In this document: positions 51,401-61,555 of the stretch, piece by piece | Layout: every line of letters starts with the position of its first letter | Numbering within the stretch: position 1 is the first letter of the stretch | From: Sipunculus nudus | Lineage: Eukaryota; Annelida; Sipuncula; Golfingiida; Sipunculidae | Assembly: GCA_026874595.1 (NCBI GenBank) | Contig: CM049315.1 | Location: forward strand, 3,594,664 to 3,658,663 | DNA: 64,000 nt | Direction: 5' to 3' | Made by a program: the position numbers and the translations under genes | The notes under the pieces: model-generated | The model's database searches: none | What the model was told of the DNA's origin: nothing | Seen by the model: only the letters and a program-made list of their open reading frames with translations

Positions 51401-54400
51401 GACCAACATTGGCATAAAATTTGATGATGATAGCTCCAGCCGTTTCTAAGATTGTAATTTTAGTATGCTTTTTTTGGACAGATGATTAAGTTCTACTATC
51501 TGTAACTCGGCCAAAAATCACCGAACTTAAACCATTTGAACAAACTTGAATTATCAACATCTAAGGATAATTAATGTGTGAGATTTATGAATTTGGCCCA
51601 GTGGTTTTTGGGAAGAAGATATTTGTAGCCACTGAGCTAAAATGGGCTGCTATGGCATATGACTAAATTCAGCTTCCCATAACTCAGCCAAAAGTCACTG
51701 AACTGAGACCATTTGAACAAACTTCAGAAAGCACTACCCTAGGATCATTTCTGTGCGATATTAAATAATTTGGCCAAATGGTTTCAGAGAAGAAGTTTTT
51801 TGTAGCTGTCAGTATGATATGGGCACTGATGACCCCCGTACAAAAAAAAGGCCGATGCAGGTGTCGCCACCAATACCTCAATTTCAGATATGACTCATGT
51901 GACCAACATTGGCATAAAATTTGATGATGATAGCTCCAGCCGTTTCTAAGATTGTAATTTTAGTATGCTTTTTTTGGACAGATGAGACAGTTCTACTATC
52001 TGTAACTCGGCCAAAAATCACCGAACTTAAACCATTAGAACAAACTTGAGAGAGATTGTTCCAGGGATCATTTCTGTGAAATACTGGACAATTTGGCTGA
52101 ACAGTTTCGGAGAAGAAGATTTTTGAAGCTTTTTTAGCTTTTTCCCTATAAAATCTAAGAAAATGCAGTTAGCAAAATCCGATAGAGTTTTTTAGATGAC
52201 TCATATTTGCAGAAAATTTTGAGATGCTAACTCTTGCCGTTTTTAAGATAGTATAGGTTAACGTACAGACGACAGACGCCGGACGACGCCAAACCATCGC
52301 ATAAGCTCACAGGTTCGCTAAAATGAGGCATAGCAAGCATATAGTGAAAGTACAAATAGCTTGCATGGATTGTTTAACAGTTTTTGGCCATTCACCATCA
52401 TGTTACAGAACAATCACAGGGTTTGGAGACTTCACTTCTGCACACAAACAAAATAGAAAAGAGATACTAAAAAACCTGAGAGAAATGTGTAAGTATATTA
52501 TCCCTTTACTGTTTTGATTTATTTTAGAAATTTTCAAAGTCTGACACTCTTTACATTTACATTACGAACAATATCTTGCTAAGCTTTTGTTCTTTCTTCA
52601 CAATTTCAACAAATACAACAAAATTAGTTCCTCTATAGGTCAATAGGAACCTTTAGAACGGATAATAAATATACATTATTATTTAAGATATATATATCTA
52701 TATTTACATTACAGACAAGATCTTTCTTGTTTTTCTTCTTTCTATACCATATGGGAATAACATTACCATAACCGCGCATAGAGAAACATGAAAATATTTT
52801 TTTTACTGAAAACGCCATAATTTATATCTATGTGTCTGCATACTCAATTAATACAACATAAAATCAATTTGAGTTAACAAGCATAACACTTGCCAGTAGT
52901 TGACTGGCATAAGCGTTAGCAGAATTTTAGGGGGAGGCGCGCGCCCCTTTGCACCCCCCCCCCCTATGAATACGATCCTGGTAAAAGCCCAAGTTACCCC
53001 TCAAAGTAGTCCCACACAATTAAGGATTTGGGTACCATGTCCGTGATTTGCCAATGTTCTTTTTTTATTAAATTTACCGCAGGCGTTTGAATTGCTATTA
53101 ATGTTTAATTAAATTTATTTTTCTGGGTCATTTTCCTATAATTATTACTTATCTGACATTTTCCCAGCGTTTTTTGCACTATATGGTCCATCTCTTTATT
53201 ATTTACTTAATATAGGCAGGCAAGAAGCCCCGTTGATAGGCCGACAGCCATGGCACATCGTTTTCAGGCTACATTTTAAGTACATGCGTGATTGGCTGAA
53301 TCATTGTTACGTCAGAGGTGTCACCATCTGAATTCTCCAGTAGCATAAATATCAACCAATCAGAAAACGCCTCCTCGGTTGCTATGCCATGGCTGTCGGA
53401 CCTAACCATTGGGGCTTCTTGCCTGCCTATCTCAAATATTAGGTTAATATGACCCAGAAAAATAAAAAGAATGATAGCAATGCAAGCGCCTGTGAATTGA
53501 CCGATACTGTCAGTTTTCTTTGAGATAATGCTAAACATGCAAAATAATCAAGTTTTCATGGGTATAGAGCCAACCAGTGCGTTCATGATTTTGTCCCTTT
53601 TTTTCGACCCCGGGACAAGAGAATAAATGTGTACCTGCAATCTGATGTCGCCCGACGGAAGTGGTCATAAAAAGGCTACAGTGCATGTTTGTGCCTATAG
53701 GGGGCGCAGTCTTTTATAACAAACCGGATGCGGTCCGCGAGTTAAATAAATGCGGCCCACGAACGTTCTTGCAGGGCGGTGTCAATTAGTGCGGTACAAA
53801 ACATTCTCCCATCAAAATATGCCTTAACAGTGAAATTTTATTACGATGTACGTTAAATTTACCTATATGAAATGAATTCAGAATGAAGGAATCTGAGGAA
53901 ATAAAAATTGCCTTCTCTTGAAATGGAAAGCATCAGTCGTGAACATGAGAAAGACAATGGATGTGCGGTTTGGCATTCACATTTGGTTTTTGCGATCACC
54001 TTAATGAAAATGTTTTGAGGCATGTTCTAACATGGTTACACTTAGGCCTACAGTTTTTTTTAAATGAAGGACTTCTAAACTTGGCTGGGTTTGAAACTTT
54101 CGGTAAGAGTGAGGGATAAGATATTGACTTACATTTTCCATATATAATATTGACGTGCTGATAATCGTTGATGTCGCTCAGCATGATGGTTGTCTTCACC
54201 ACTGTAATCATACAATGAACAAAATTTACCGCACGCACTCTATCTGTCTAATATACCAGATCATCTAAAATTAAACAAAGATGTCTGTATAGTAATGTTT
54301 TTACCGTTACATTCAGACTCTGCACAACTGTGCATAATAATGGAGAGCAATGAACAAATATAGTGTAACTGCAAAATTATACAATATGATGCGTCCTGGA

Positions 54401-57400
54401 CACGGTTTTCTAAAGCTAAAACGTGCATTCCATTAAAAAAAGTAAATATACCATTTAAGCTCGCAGGAAATATATAAAAATAATTGGTGATATCTGTAGT
54501 TAACATATACTCACCCTAGTCTATGACAAAGAGGTGGTAACGGAGAATACATCTTATATATAAGCAAACAAGAATCAAACACTGCAGTGAGGGAAGAAAT
54601 GGAAAAGCAATATCTAGTGGCACTTCGTGCAGCTTGCACTGAAATAGCAGTCAAAGGGTCAATATGCCCTTAAAATCTAGAGCTCATAGCTCCAGCCATT
54701 CCTGTGATAGTCGGCAGTATACATACACTTGGAAGTGCCAACATTTGTGATCAGGTAAATTCAGGGACACCATTTTGTAGATAATTAAATCCTTTCACAC
54801 GCAAGCAGTTAGAATGGATTTAAAACTTCAGATGCGTGCACCCTTGCCCCCCTTAAATTTTCACAGAGTACCTATCTTGGTTTGTCAGCATATGAAGTTT
54901 TTTCACTACGTTGGTCTTTGACTAATTATGTGCGCCTTGTCAATTAAGGAATATGGTGTTTAGTTCAGTTGACTGTTGGTCATCTAAGGTATAGGTATGG
55001 CGCTTTGTCGATCGTCCGTTCCGGCCGGCCGTTATCAGGGCACAAATCGTATCCGCTGTGCCTAGAAAAATTTAACTAAAAATTAGGGAGGTCAATAAAA
55101 AAATCTTGGAAACCTGAAATTAGGTCACTGCAACCAATATCGTCCGAGCTTTGGGGCTTGCAAGTACCCCTCCAGAATAATAAAAAAAATGGCAGAAAAC
55201 CTCCAATATATTGAAAATCAATGGATGGATTGTCGTGAATCTTGCCTTGAATATTGACCATGACTAGTTTTGTCAGTTCCTGAAAAGTGATGGCCCTATC
55301 TGTATTTTTTTTCTTATTTTTACTAATATTTTTCAATTTTTTTTTTCAGTTTCTCAGCTGTGATATATCTAGTGTCCCAAAACCTGGTGTGTTTATTGGT
55401 CACAAGTGGATTCCCTATAGTAATCAACCTTTATGTCTTTCTGTTCGTCTGTCTGTCTGTCCATCTACACAATTTCTTTTTCAGATGATAACTCCAGGCT
55501 GAATTGACATATTGATTTAAAGCAGGACTCATATATAGCCCACCACTATAAAAATAATCCATATGTATTTGGGTCATGAGGTCAAAGGTCAAGGTCACAA
55601 GACTCATTTAAAAAGATAATGGCTGCATTTTAAGCCAAGCTTTTCATCCCAAACTTTTCATCTTGCACATTTAGCTTGCCAGTATGGGAAGAGCATAAAT
55701 GAATTTGGGGTCAAGGTCACAGGGGCCATCTGTTCACAAATTAGTTTCCAGATGATAACTCCAGTTAAGTTTGACATATTGGTTTCAGATTTAACTGATA
55801 TATGGCTCACCACTAAAGTAAGAACCCTGTCGATTTAGGGGCCCAAAGGTCATGGTCACAGGAGCCACATCTTTCAAATAATTGTGGATGCACTGATAAT
55901 ATAACTCGTCATCCTAAACGTTCAATCTCTCACTCATGGCTTACTTAACCAAAGCCGAAGAAATATGTAGATTTTGAGTTTACCTGGTCAGAGGTCAAGG
56001 TCACTGGACCCCCTTTTTTAAAGATTGTTCAATTATCTAAATGCTGAAAGTTAAAGGACAATAAGTTCTCAGATTTTTTTTTGTCACAGGGTCATTTGTT
56101 CAGGTCACAGGACCGTCATTCTGAACAAATTCCTTAAATTATTTAGAATTAGATTTTAAAATCCCTATAGACAAACTAGAATACGGGTAGTCGACAAGCG
56201 ACTACGTGTATCCGCCAAAATCAGAGAAGGACGGGTGAAGTAAGGCATGGATTGAGTGGCAAGGGGATATAGAGTTACATGTGTTAAATATTAGAATGGA
56301 TCTCTGCCACATAAACATGATTGTAGGTGGCCCCACCTGTTATTTGAAACTATCCAAGATTTATACACAAGCAAAATTTCATGTGGAAAAGTCAAACCAC
56401 TGCAGAGATATGAGTGATTTTATCCCACAGCAGACAAACAGAAGGACGCTGTGCAAAAATGGCTGCCGGTGGCGCCACCATTTTTGTGTATGTTATAAAG
56501 CTATCCAAGTGCTACATTTGTGTAAAAAAAAATTTCCTGATTGGTTGAATGAGTCCGGAGATAAAAGCATGGATGTCTACAGCGTGAATGTGAATGTAGG
56601 TGGCACCACCTGTCATAAAATCAAGAAAGCTATGCGGGATGCATAAGCATGCTGAATTTCAGGTAATTTGGTCAAACCACTGCAGAGATATGAGTGATTT
56701 TAACCAAAGGCAGACAAACAGATGGACACTGTGCAAAAATGGCTGCAGGTGGAGCCACCATTTTTGTGTATGTCATAAAGCTATCCAAGGGCTACATTTG
56801 TGTAACATTTTTTTCTCGATTGGTCAAACGGTTCCCGAGATATGAGCTTAGATGTCTGCAGCGTTAACTTGAATGTAGGTGGCACCACCTGTCATAAAAT
56901 CAAGAAAGCTATCTAGGATGTACACGCATGCCGAATTTTAGGTGAATTAGTCAAACCACTGCAGAGATATGAGTGATTTTAACCCCAGGCAGATGAACAA
57001 ATGGACACTGTGCAAACATGGTTGCAGGTGGCGCCACCTTTTGTTGTGTCTGTTATAAAGCTATCCCAGGGCTACATTTGTGTAACATTTTTTTCCGGAT
57101 CGGTCAAACGGTTCCCGAGATATATGGGTTTATGTGTGGAGCGTTAACGTGAATGAAGGTGGCGCCACCTGTCATAAAATCAAGAAAGCTATCTAGGATG
57201 TATATGCATGCCGATTTTTAGGTGAATTAGTCAAACCACTGCAGAGATATAAGTGATTTTAACCCTAGGCAGATGAACAAATGGACACTGTGCAAACATG
57301 GTTGCAGGTGGCGCCACCTTTTGTTGTGTATGTTATAAAGCATTCCCAGGGCTACATTTGTGTAAAAAATTTTTCCGGATCGGTCAACGGTTCCCGAGAT

Positions 57401-60254
57401 ATAAGGGTTTATGTGTGGAGCGTTAACGTGAATGTAGGTGGCGCCACCTGACATAAAATCAAGAAAGCTATCTAGGATGTATATGCATGCCGAATTTTAG
57501 GTGAATTAGTCAAACCACTGCAGAGATATGAGTGATTTTAACCCCAGGCAGATGAACAGATGGACACAGTGCAAACATGGTTGCTGGTGGCGCCACCTTT
57601 TGTTGTGTTTGTTATAAAGCTATCCCAGGGCTACATTTGTGTAAAAAAATTTTCCGGATCGGTCAAACGGTTCCGGAGATATATGGGTTTATGTGTGGAG
57701 CGTTAACGTGAATGTAGGTGGCGCCACCTGTCATAAAATCGAGAAAGCTATCTAGGATGTATTCGCATGCCGAATTTTAGGTGAATTTGTCAAACCACTG
57801 CAGAGATATGAGTGATTTTAACCTCAGGCAGATGAACAGATGGACACTGTGCAAACATGGTTGCAGGTGGCGCCACCTTTTGTTGTGTATGTTATAAAGC
57901 TATCCCAGGGCTACATTTGTGTAAAAATTTTTTCCGGATCGGTCAAACGGTTCCCGAGATATATGGGTTTATGTGTGGAAACAGACGCACAAACGGACGC
58001 TGGGCAGAGACGAAAGGTCAGAGGTCAAGGTCACTCGGTTAGGCACCAGTTCACATGTGACCCGATAATTTGTGTAAGTTTCGGAAAAATCTGTCCAGTA
58101 GTCTCAGAGGAGTTCTCCGGAAACGAACGCGGCGGCGGCGGCGGCGGCGGAACCCGGTCAAAAACATAGTATCCGCAAAACTTCGTTTTGGCGGATACAA
58201 TTAGCTGAGCTTCCAGACCCCTGGGTCCCCAGGTAAATTTATTCGCTCAATAGTTCATGGAATATAGGATTTAGAATTCCGAACAGGACCTATTTGGGCG
58301 AGGTAACATGTTTGAAGTTAGTGGGTCTTTCTCTTACAATTTGTGCCCTGTTTACAAAGTAACCTACTTTTTGGCTTCCAAAGTGAACATATCAGGACCT
58401 GCCGGCACGGGTCCAGCATGACTTCCAGGGCCTTACAGTTAAGATTTTTGTGTCAAATTTTTAATTATTTTTGGGTGCATGCACGAACAGGACGCTTAGT
58501 CCCCCTTAGAATATATGTCACAGTGATTTCATTTTAGGTGTTCAAGGGAAATTTTTTCAAGGACCTCCCAAAAGATGAAAGGTTAGAGGATTCTAGGTCC
58601 AACGGTTACCATTGGTGCCCTTTAACGGACGGACGGACGAAAGAGAGCTTAAAAGGAATGCACTGAAAAACACTGTGTAATCTGTGCTCTGTATATTCTC
58701 ATGTAATACCAAAGGTTAATACACAATTGAGAATTATAGAAAAGGATCAAACCCTTTGCAGAAAGGCAGGATTATATCGTAATTAAAAAAAACTAGAATA
58801 CGGGCAGTGGACAAGTAGTGACCGGGTATATCCACCATGTCACAGAGGCATGGGTAGAGTAAGACATGGAGTGTTCCTTGCATGACATGATTCTAAACGT
58901 GTGGCATCAGTGATGCCAATTTAACTCCTCATATGTGTGCACTTTTCACAAAAAAACAACAAATCTAAAGATGAATACACATACAAAATGTCAGGCTAAG
59001 ACACCAATCTACTACTGAAAAAATGTATCAATCAATGTAATTTATACAGTACAGCAGGTGGCGCCATCTGTCTAATCAACAACAAAGCTATCCAAGACAG
59101 ATAAACATGCACATTTTCAGGCTGGTACAACTGTCCACTCCTGAGATATGAGCACTTTTCACCCAAAGCAAACGCACGGATGGACGCCACACGAAACCGA
59201 TTGCAGATGGCGCCACCAGACATGAGAATGAGATGGGGGTATTAAAGATCTATATACAAAATATGGCAAATCACTCCTTAGAAAAGAGCATTATTTTATA
59301 CTCAAGAAATGGGGAAGGTAGGTGGCGTCACCTGTCTTGTCTAAGAGAAAACTCTTAGACATGCCAAATTTTTATACCAATATATTTAACCACTCCTGAG
59401 ATATAAGCAATACACCCCAAGCAGCCATACGGATGGACGCCACTCGAAAAGGATTGCAGATGGCGCCACCGTCTTTTAAACGAGATGGCGGGATATCCAA
59501 GATCTGTGGACATGCACAATTTCAGCCAAATACATTGAACCAATCATCAAGACGAACAGATGGAAAACGTATGGATTGACGCCAAACAAAAAGGATTGTA
59601 GGTGGCGCCACATGTCTCTAGAGATTGACAGATCCAAGATCTATGGAATTGCAAAATTTCATCTTAATACATTGAACCACTCCTGGGATATGGGTTGATA
59701 TAAAAAAAGATACCCAGATTCATACTGCACGATAAGGACTGCAGGTGGCGCCACCAGTCTTTGTTACGTATAACTACATAGGTGAGTGAATAACCATGCT
59801 GGGTTATGCTTGACAGATCGGTCCAAGGGTCTCGGAGGAGTTTTCCAGAAAGTAACGCGATGGGGGCGGAACCCGCGTGAAAACTTTGTCCAAAAATCTC
59901 TGTTTTTGCGGATACAATTACGTTTGAAGATTTGGATTGAATCTTATTTTTAAAGTTTTAACAAGAAAACAAGACAGACATGGCAATGGAATAGGCAATA
60001 TATAGTCTCAAACTAATCAAAACTTTTGTTGTGTTTTCAGATTTAAAAAAAAAACATTATAGACATCGAGATATGTGCATATATTTTCATTTTATGACTT
60101 CCTTCATATTTTGATTTTGAAACAATATTGAAAAGACACCGTTGTCCAGGCTTATCCCTGCCTCCTCACACACCGACTTCAGGTTCTCCATGACCTGCAA
60201 CATAAGTAATGTGTCAGATACGTCAGGGGCGAATATATACATATATATAAATCA

Positions 60255-60287
<33 letters not shown>

Positions 60288-60899
60288 TCCCAAAGCTGAC
60301 CTTTCCGAAAAAAAGGCATTTGAGAACAGGTTTAAAGGACAAAGGAGCTTAAAGGACAAAAGTCCCCTGTGAGACCATACATAATTTCACTCCCGCTACC
60401 TGCTATCAGTATTTTCTTTGGCTATGTGAAAGTAATTTGTTCTAAGTTATTAGCACTTTATTTTGTCATAATTCAAAATTGATTCAAATACCTGCTTTAT
60501 AATATGGGCTATTATTTATGACGACTGAAGTTGATTTAGTCTTACACCATATTCATATTTTGTTTAGTATGAGAAGCATTATTGAAAGGTTATTTAGGAT
60601 ATAGGATGTACAAATTAATGAACTATGTGGATGACAGAATAATATTGAAATATTTATATTAAAACTTGTGCGTTTTCTTTCTCTTAAAAGGCCAGCGGGG
60701 AACAGGGCCTGAAAAAGTAAGTGCAGATATGTTCCCCTGTGCCCACCTTTTTTAAACAAGGCTTATGGAACTGTGGGGCTGTATGGATTTTACCTGCACC
60801 GTCTCTGCCCGTATTCCTCCCTTCACCAGTCGCTCCGACAGCGGGTTCCGTCCGATCTGCCCGGCCAGGTACATCGTGTCTCCCACCACCACGGCCTGG
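47608..60899 (-). CDS. RIDA: RidA (UK114/YjgF family) imine deaminase, last five exons
   Basis: Five minus-strand exons join in frame: 60899-60794, 60194-60140, 54201-54133, 47967-47912, 47667-47608. They encode 114 residues plus stop, starting with QAVVVGDTMYLAGQIGRNPL after a split codon and ending GAKVEIEAVAVMGKVQDVE. RidA proteins are about 130-140 residues, so roughly 22 N-terminal residues (the usual RK.I.T..AP.A.GPYS block) lie in an exon not found, probably outside the window. The family hydrolyses reactive enamine/imine intermediates made by PLP enzymes; it acts as a trimer in cytosol or mitochondria. The conserved arginine of the active site is present (PPARSC in exon 47912-47967). 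The two largest introns (5.9 and 6.2 kb) are packed with mobile elements, far more sequence than the coding part. Confidence 0.93.
47668..47911 (-). other. RIDA: Short RidA intron
   Basis: A 244-bp AT-rich intron. On the minus strand it begins GTCAGT, an unusual donor at the third base, and ends AACAG. Confidence 0.75.
47912..47967 (-). CDS. RIDA: RidA exon with the active-site arginine
   Basis: A 56-nt exon between TACCACAG and the donor GTCAGT. The split codon T+AT gives Y, then FGACPPARSCIEVSNLPK. The PAR.C.EV..LPK pattern is the RidA segment that supplies the conserved substrate-binding arginine. The donor departs from the GTRAGT consensus, but the reading across both junctions is exact. 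Confidence 0.92.
48369..48419. repeat. (CA)n(TA)n microsatellite
   Basis: A CACACACA tract followed by about 20 TA dinucleotides, in a RidA intron. Confidence 0.95.
48420..49088. other. RidA intron, AT-rich spacer
   Basis: No element boundary or exon was recognised. An open frame at 48671-48895 has no domain. Confidence 0.5.
49247..49388 (-). mobile_element. C-family 3'-end fragment inserted in B3
   Basis: Read on the minus strand it ends AATTCAGCTGAG, then the palindrome-bearing GACCCATGGGTC, then CCTAG, then TTGTG of element B. Upstream it matches C4 (AGGACTGTCATTCTGA and ATAGACAAATTCAGCTG). Its other side joins B sequence directly, with loss of part of B, so it is a partial copy. Confidence 0.75.
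51041..52038. repeat. Tandem duplication of about 499 bp inside B3
   Basis: The segment beginning ACAAACTTGAATTATC at 51041 restarts at 51540. The two copies are nearly identical; one A-run differs by one base, and the last part of the second copy diverges slightly. Confidence 0.9.
52319..53079. other. RidA intron spacer
   Basis: AT-rich, with a C-run near 52955-52964 in a short GC-richer patch (52930-52975). No exon or element was recognised. Confidence 0.5.
53080..53491. repeat. Inverted repeat (fold-back element) in a RidA intron
   Basis: Left arm marks: CAGGCGTTTG (53080), TTTTTCTGGGTCAT, ATAGGCAGGCAAGAAGCCCC and CCGACAGCCATGGCA (53242-53256). The right arm mirrors them: TGCCATGGCTGTCGG (53385-53399), GGGGCTTCTTGCCTGCCTAT, ATGACCCAGAAAAA and CAAGCGCCTG (near 53490). 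The left arm carries about 70 bp not present in the right arm. Confidence 0.85.
53492..54132. other. RidA intron spacer with a GC-richer patch
   Basis: About 53600-53780 is less AT-rich and contains GGGGGCGCAG and GCGGTCCGCGAG. No exon reading fits RidA, and no element family was recognised. Confidence 0.4.
54133..54201 (-). CDS. RIDA: RidA exon: VVKTT block
   Basis: A 69-nt exon between GATTACAG and GTAAGT on the minus strand. Split codons at both ends join G+TG (V) and T+AT (Y). It encodes VKTTIMLSDINDYQHVNIIY and GK, the most recognisable RidA helix/strand block. Confidence 0.95.
54202..54959. other. RidA intron spacer
   Basis: AT-rich. No element or exon was recognised before the C4 boundary. 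Confidence 0.5.
54960..58235 (+). mobile_element. Element C4: family C, interrupted by A3
   Basis: The 5' end is TAGTTCAGTTGACTG (about 54960) with the usual GTCCGTT and GGGCACAAATCGTA phrases after it. The 3' end, TTAGCTGAGC, then ACCCCTGGGTCC and AGGTAAATT, lies at about 58202-58235. A3 occupies 56176-58198, so C4 proper is about 1.25 kb. Its interior has blocks rich in AAGGTCAAGGTCAC and CAGATGATAACTCCAG (55480-56100), different from C1's core, so C4 may be a composite. Confidence 0.65.
56176..58198 (-). mobile_element. Element A3: family A, minus strand, nested in C4
   Basis: Plus-strand left end: CTAG (56176-56179), the hairpin GTAGTCGACAAGCGACTAC, then GTATCCGCCAAAA (56208-56220). Right end: the hairpin GTATCCGCAAAAC / GTTTTGGCGGATAC (58169-58198). 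The core has clean 280-bp tandem units with perfect GGTGGCGCCACC at 57027, 57158, 57307, 57437, 57586, 57717 and 57866 (alternating spacing of about 131 and 149 bp). A (GGC)n run lies at 58129-58149. This is the longest and best-preserved A copy. No transposase gene. Confidence 0.85.
58236..58792 (-). mobile_element. Partial C-type element or fragment, minus strand
   Basis: Read on the minus strand from about 58655 it begins AAGCTCTCTTTCGTCCGTCC, then GGGCACCAATGGTAACC and GGACCTAGAATCC, the same order of phrases as the 5' part of C1. No 3' terminus was identified; it runs up to the C4 3' end. Confidence 0.5.
58793..59915 (-). mobile_element. Element A4: degenerate family A element, minus strand
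   Basis: Starts CTAGAATACGGGCAG (58793) and ends TTTTTGCGGATAC (59915), with AATTA beyond. Several GGTGGCGCCA palindromes, many imperfect (near 59056, 59210, 59460, 59600 and 59744). The subterminal GTATATCCACCATG is a decayed form of the inverted terminal motif. It is older than A3 by sequence decay. Confidence 0.75.
60140..60194 (-). CDS. RIDA: RidA exon: alpha-helix block
   Basis: A 55-nt exon after TTGCAG on the minus strand. It encodes VMENLKSVCEEAGISLDN plus the first base of the next codon. The donor GTGTCT is weak, but the frame and the joined sequence LDNVVKTT fit the family exactly. Confidence 0.9.
60237..60285. repeat. (AT)n microsatellite in a RidA intron
   Basis: A TATATA tract with small interruptions, 43 bp upstream (in genome order) of simple sequence. 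Frames through it give only YI repeats. Confidence 0.9.
60794..60899 (-). CDS. RIDA: RidA exon: QAVVVGDTMYLAGQIG block
   Basis: A 106-nt exon between ATGACAG and GTAAAA on the minus strand. One base completes a split codon, expected to be serine; then QAVVVGDTMYLAGQIGRNPL, SERLVKGGIRAETVQ. The exon is clearly GC-richer than its surroundings. The (TA)n tract 20 bp beyond the acceptor leaves no normal pyrimidine tract, which is unusual. Confidence 0.95.
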
Positions 60900-60916
60900 C
60901 TGTCATGTAGCAAATG

Positions 60917-60918
<2 letters not shown>

Positions 60919-60990
<72 letters not shown>
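60919..60990. repeat. RIDA: (TA)n microsatellite abutting a RidA splice acceptor
   Basis: About 35 TA dinucleotides starting 20 bp upstream (in gene orientation) of the acceptor at 60900. Confidence 0.95.
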
Positions 60991-60992
<2 letters not shown>

Positions 60993-61555
60993 GATTATCT
61001 CGTTTGTTTGTTCCATTAATGTCAATAAAAATACTGAAATTAAGTGTAAATTAAGGGTCTTCCAAACTACAAGTTCTATGATTCTAGAAGGATGCAATCG
61101 CTCAGCGACTGGAGGTTCATTTATGCACATTCTTGAACTTCTAAAGGCTGTAAGACCTTGACCTGAGATTCTGAGTTGTAACGTCTATAGCATGTAACCA
61201 TTGTTCATGCACAGTGACAACTCTTAATTACGCAGGCTGGTCTTCGCGACCTGGCAAAAACGAGATTCCGAATGACAATTTTCAACATTTGCACTGTACG
61301 ACATTGACCTTCAACAGAAAGTGCTAGTATGTGATTACTGAAATGTTTTAAAGAACCAGGCTGTCCATAAAAGCGACCAAGTAAAAAAGTAACATATATT
61401 ATGACCAAATGCCCCTATTGGTGAAAATGTCGAAGTGGGTCAAGAGGTCAAAGTAAAAAAGAAATATATCACATTAAATCTGCCACCTATTACGGCTAAA
61501 GGTTAGTTTTTACTAATCAGCCTTTTGAAAAATACAGCGAAAACAAGGAAAGAAG

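Larger units (their letters stand above)
49089..52318 (-). mobile_element. Element B3: family B, minus strand, in a RidA intron
   Basis: The right end is GCTCACAGGTTCGC (52305-52318), reverse complement of the family 5' end. The left end keeps TGCGAACCTGTG (49089-49100) but lacks the AGGCCT hairpin seen in B1 and B2, so the 3' terminus is truncated or replaced. The interior is collinear with B2 except for a C-family fragment at 49247-49388 with an adjoining deletion, and a 499-bp tandem duplication at 51041-52038. Confidence 0.75.

Noticed and set aside
60903-61130. Open frames made of alternating Tyr-Ile, here and near 48201-48518 and 60142-60372
   Set aside because: They are translations of (TA)n microsatellites.
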